From positions 434,001-498,000 of the forward strand of contig CAXXXO010000001.1 in assembly GCA_963674625.2 (NCBI GenBank): 64,000 nucleotides of DNA, read 5' to 3'. Position 1 is the first letter of the stretch. Every line of letters starts with the position of its first letter. Position numbers and translations under genes: made by a program. Below the pieces are notes generated by a model that was not told where the DNA came from, did no database searches, and saw nothing but the letters and a program-made list of their open reading frames with translations. Source of the DNA: JALHFZ01 sp963674625. GTDB lineage: Bacteria; Synergistota; Synergistia; Synergistales; Aminobacteriaceae. This document shows, in pieces, positions 63,554-64,000 of this stretch.

Positions 63554-64000
63554 ATGGGGTGGGTTCTTGCGGGCGGCTTCGCGGTCTTTCTTCTCCTCGG
63601 GGTTCCCGTGGGCCTCGCCATAGGAGCTTCCGGCCTCCTCGTGGTAGTGCTCAGCGGATTCCCCCTTGCCATGGTGCCCCAGATGATGTTCGCGGGAAAT
63701 GAATCCTTTGCCCTCGTGGCGGTGCCCTTTTTCGTCCTTGCCGGGGATATTCTCGCCCGGGGAGGGATCTCCCAGCGGATCATCGCCTTCGCCGAGGCGA
63801 CCCTCGGCCGCTTCCGGGGCGGACTTTCCATCGTCTCCACGGTAGCCTCCATGTTCATCGCCGCCATCTCCGGGTCAGGGGCTGCGACCACGGCCGCAGT
63901 AGGTTCCGCCCTTCTCCCTCAGCTCGAGGAGAAGGGGTACGACGTGGACTTCTCCGCGGCCCTCATCGCCGCCTCGGGGACGATCGGCGTAGTCATCCCT
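63554..64000 (+). CDS. dctM: TRAP transporter large permease DctM, second system, partial
   Basis: Cut by the window end; 149 codons are visible. The frame opens MGWVLAGGFAVFLLLGVPVGLAIGASG, with FVLAGDILARGGIS and SGSGAATTAAVGSALLPQ, the DctM signatures. It overlaps the end of dctQ's operon without a gap. Confidence 0.93.
   Translation, partial: MGWVLAGGFAVFLLLGVPVGLAIGASGLLVVVLSGFPLAMVPQMMFAGNESFALVAVPFFVLAGDILARGGISQRIIAFAEATLGRFRGGLSIVSTVASMFIAAISGSGAATTAAVGSALLPQLEEKGYDVDFSAALIAASGTIGVVIP

Overview
The window is a stretch of chromosome from an anaerobic, diderm, amino-acid- and organic-acid-using bacterium. The rRNA sequence type, the TRAP transporters, superoxide reductase, BMP-type ABC importer, an LpxL/HtrB-like acyltransferase and strong AGGAGG ribosome binding sites fit Synergistota (Synergistaceae sensu lato). 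No genus is claimed. Coding DNA is GC-rich, genes are densely packed and many overlap by 1-8 bases. No CRISPR array, insertion sequence, phage, tRNA gene or origin was seen.

Layout. 0-5.5 kb: a HAD hydrolase, a MocR-like regulator whose PLP lysine is replaced by Gln, a GntR/FCD regulator, a DegT-family sugar aminotransferase and a YugP-like metallopeptidase. 5.5-15.1 kb: a tightly coupled housekeeping run (DUF6391, rsmB, PASTA protein, rpe, RodZ-like, rimO, pgpA, cinA, thpR, recA). 15.1-20.2 kb: one complete 16S-23S-5S rRNA operon with a consensus promoter and no spacer tRNA. 20.2-24.3 kb (minus): a TRAP transporter with a frameshifted shikimate/quinate dehydrogenase gene upstream. Just beyond lies a decayed copy of the 3' end of 5S plus its downstream hairpin. 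26-27.5 kb: superoxide reductase, ferritin and flavin reductase. 27.5-36.5 kb: a TIGR02757 protein, a broken TPR gene, asparaginase, an Atg22-like MFS protein, dCMP deaminase with an apparent AUC start, an HD protein, a two-component pair and a beta-CASP nuclease. 36.5-42.1 kb: tyrS with three poorly characterised proteins and a lipid A-type acyltransferase.

42.1-43.8 kb (minus): a polar amino-acid ABC importer with a frameshifted ATPase, preceded by a 40-residue mini-gene. 44-50.7 kb: a metallo-hydrolase, an AEC transporter, a phosphohexomutase, a GntR regulator, a nucleoside kinase and a short LacI regulator. 50.7-54.4 kb: a 60-residue Cys-rich ORF with its own consensus promoter, a DUF4139 lipoprotein, YchF and an unknown protein. 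54.4-60.6 kb: DUF554, then a complete BMP/Nup-type nucleoside ABC importer facing a xanthine-guanine phosphoribosyltransferase, which together suggest purine uptake and salvage. 60.6-64 kb: a YjfB-like protein, a membrane protein, a cupin and a second TRAP system cut by the window end.

Three genes carry frame-breaking lesions (aroE-like, TPR, ABC ATPase). Two of these lie in A-runs, so sequencing error and real decay cannot be separated here. Nothing seen amounts to a demonstrably new system. The best leads are the lysine-less MocR protein, the two small ORFs, the apparent AUC start and the 5S remnant.
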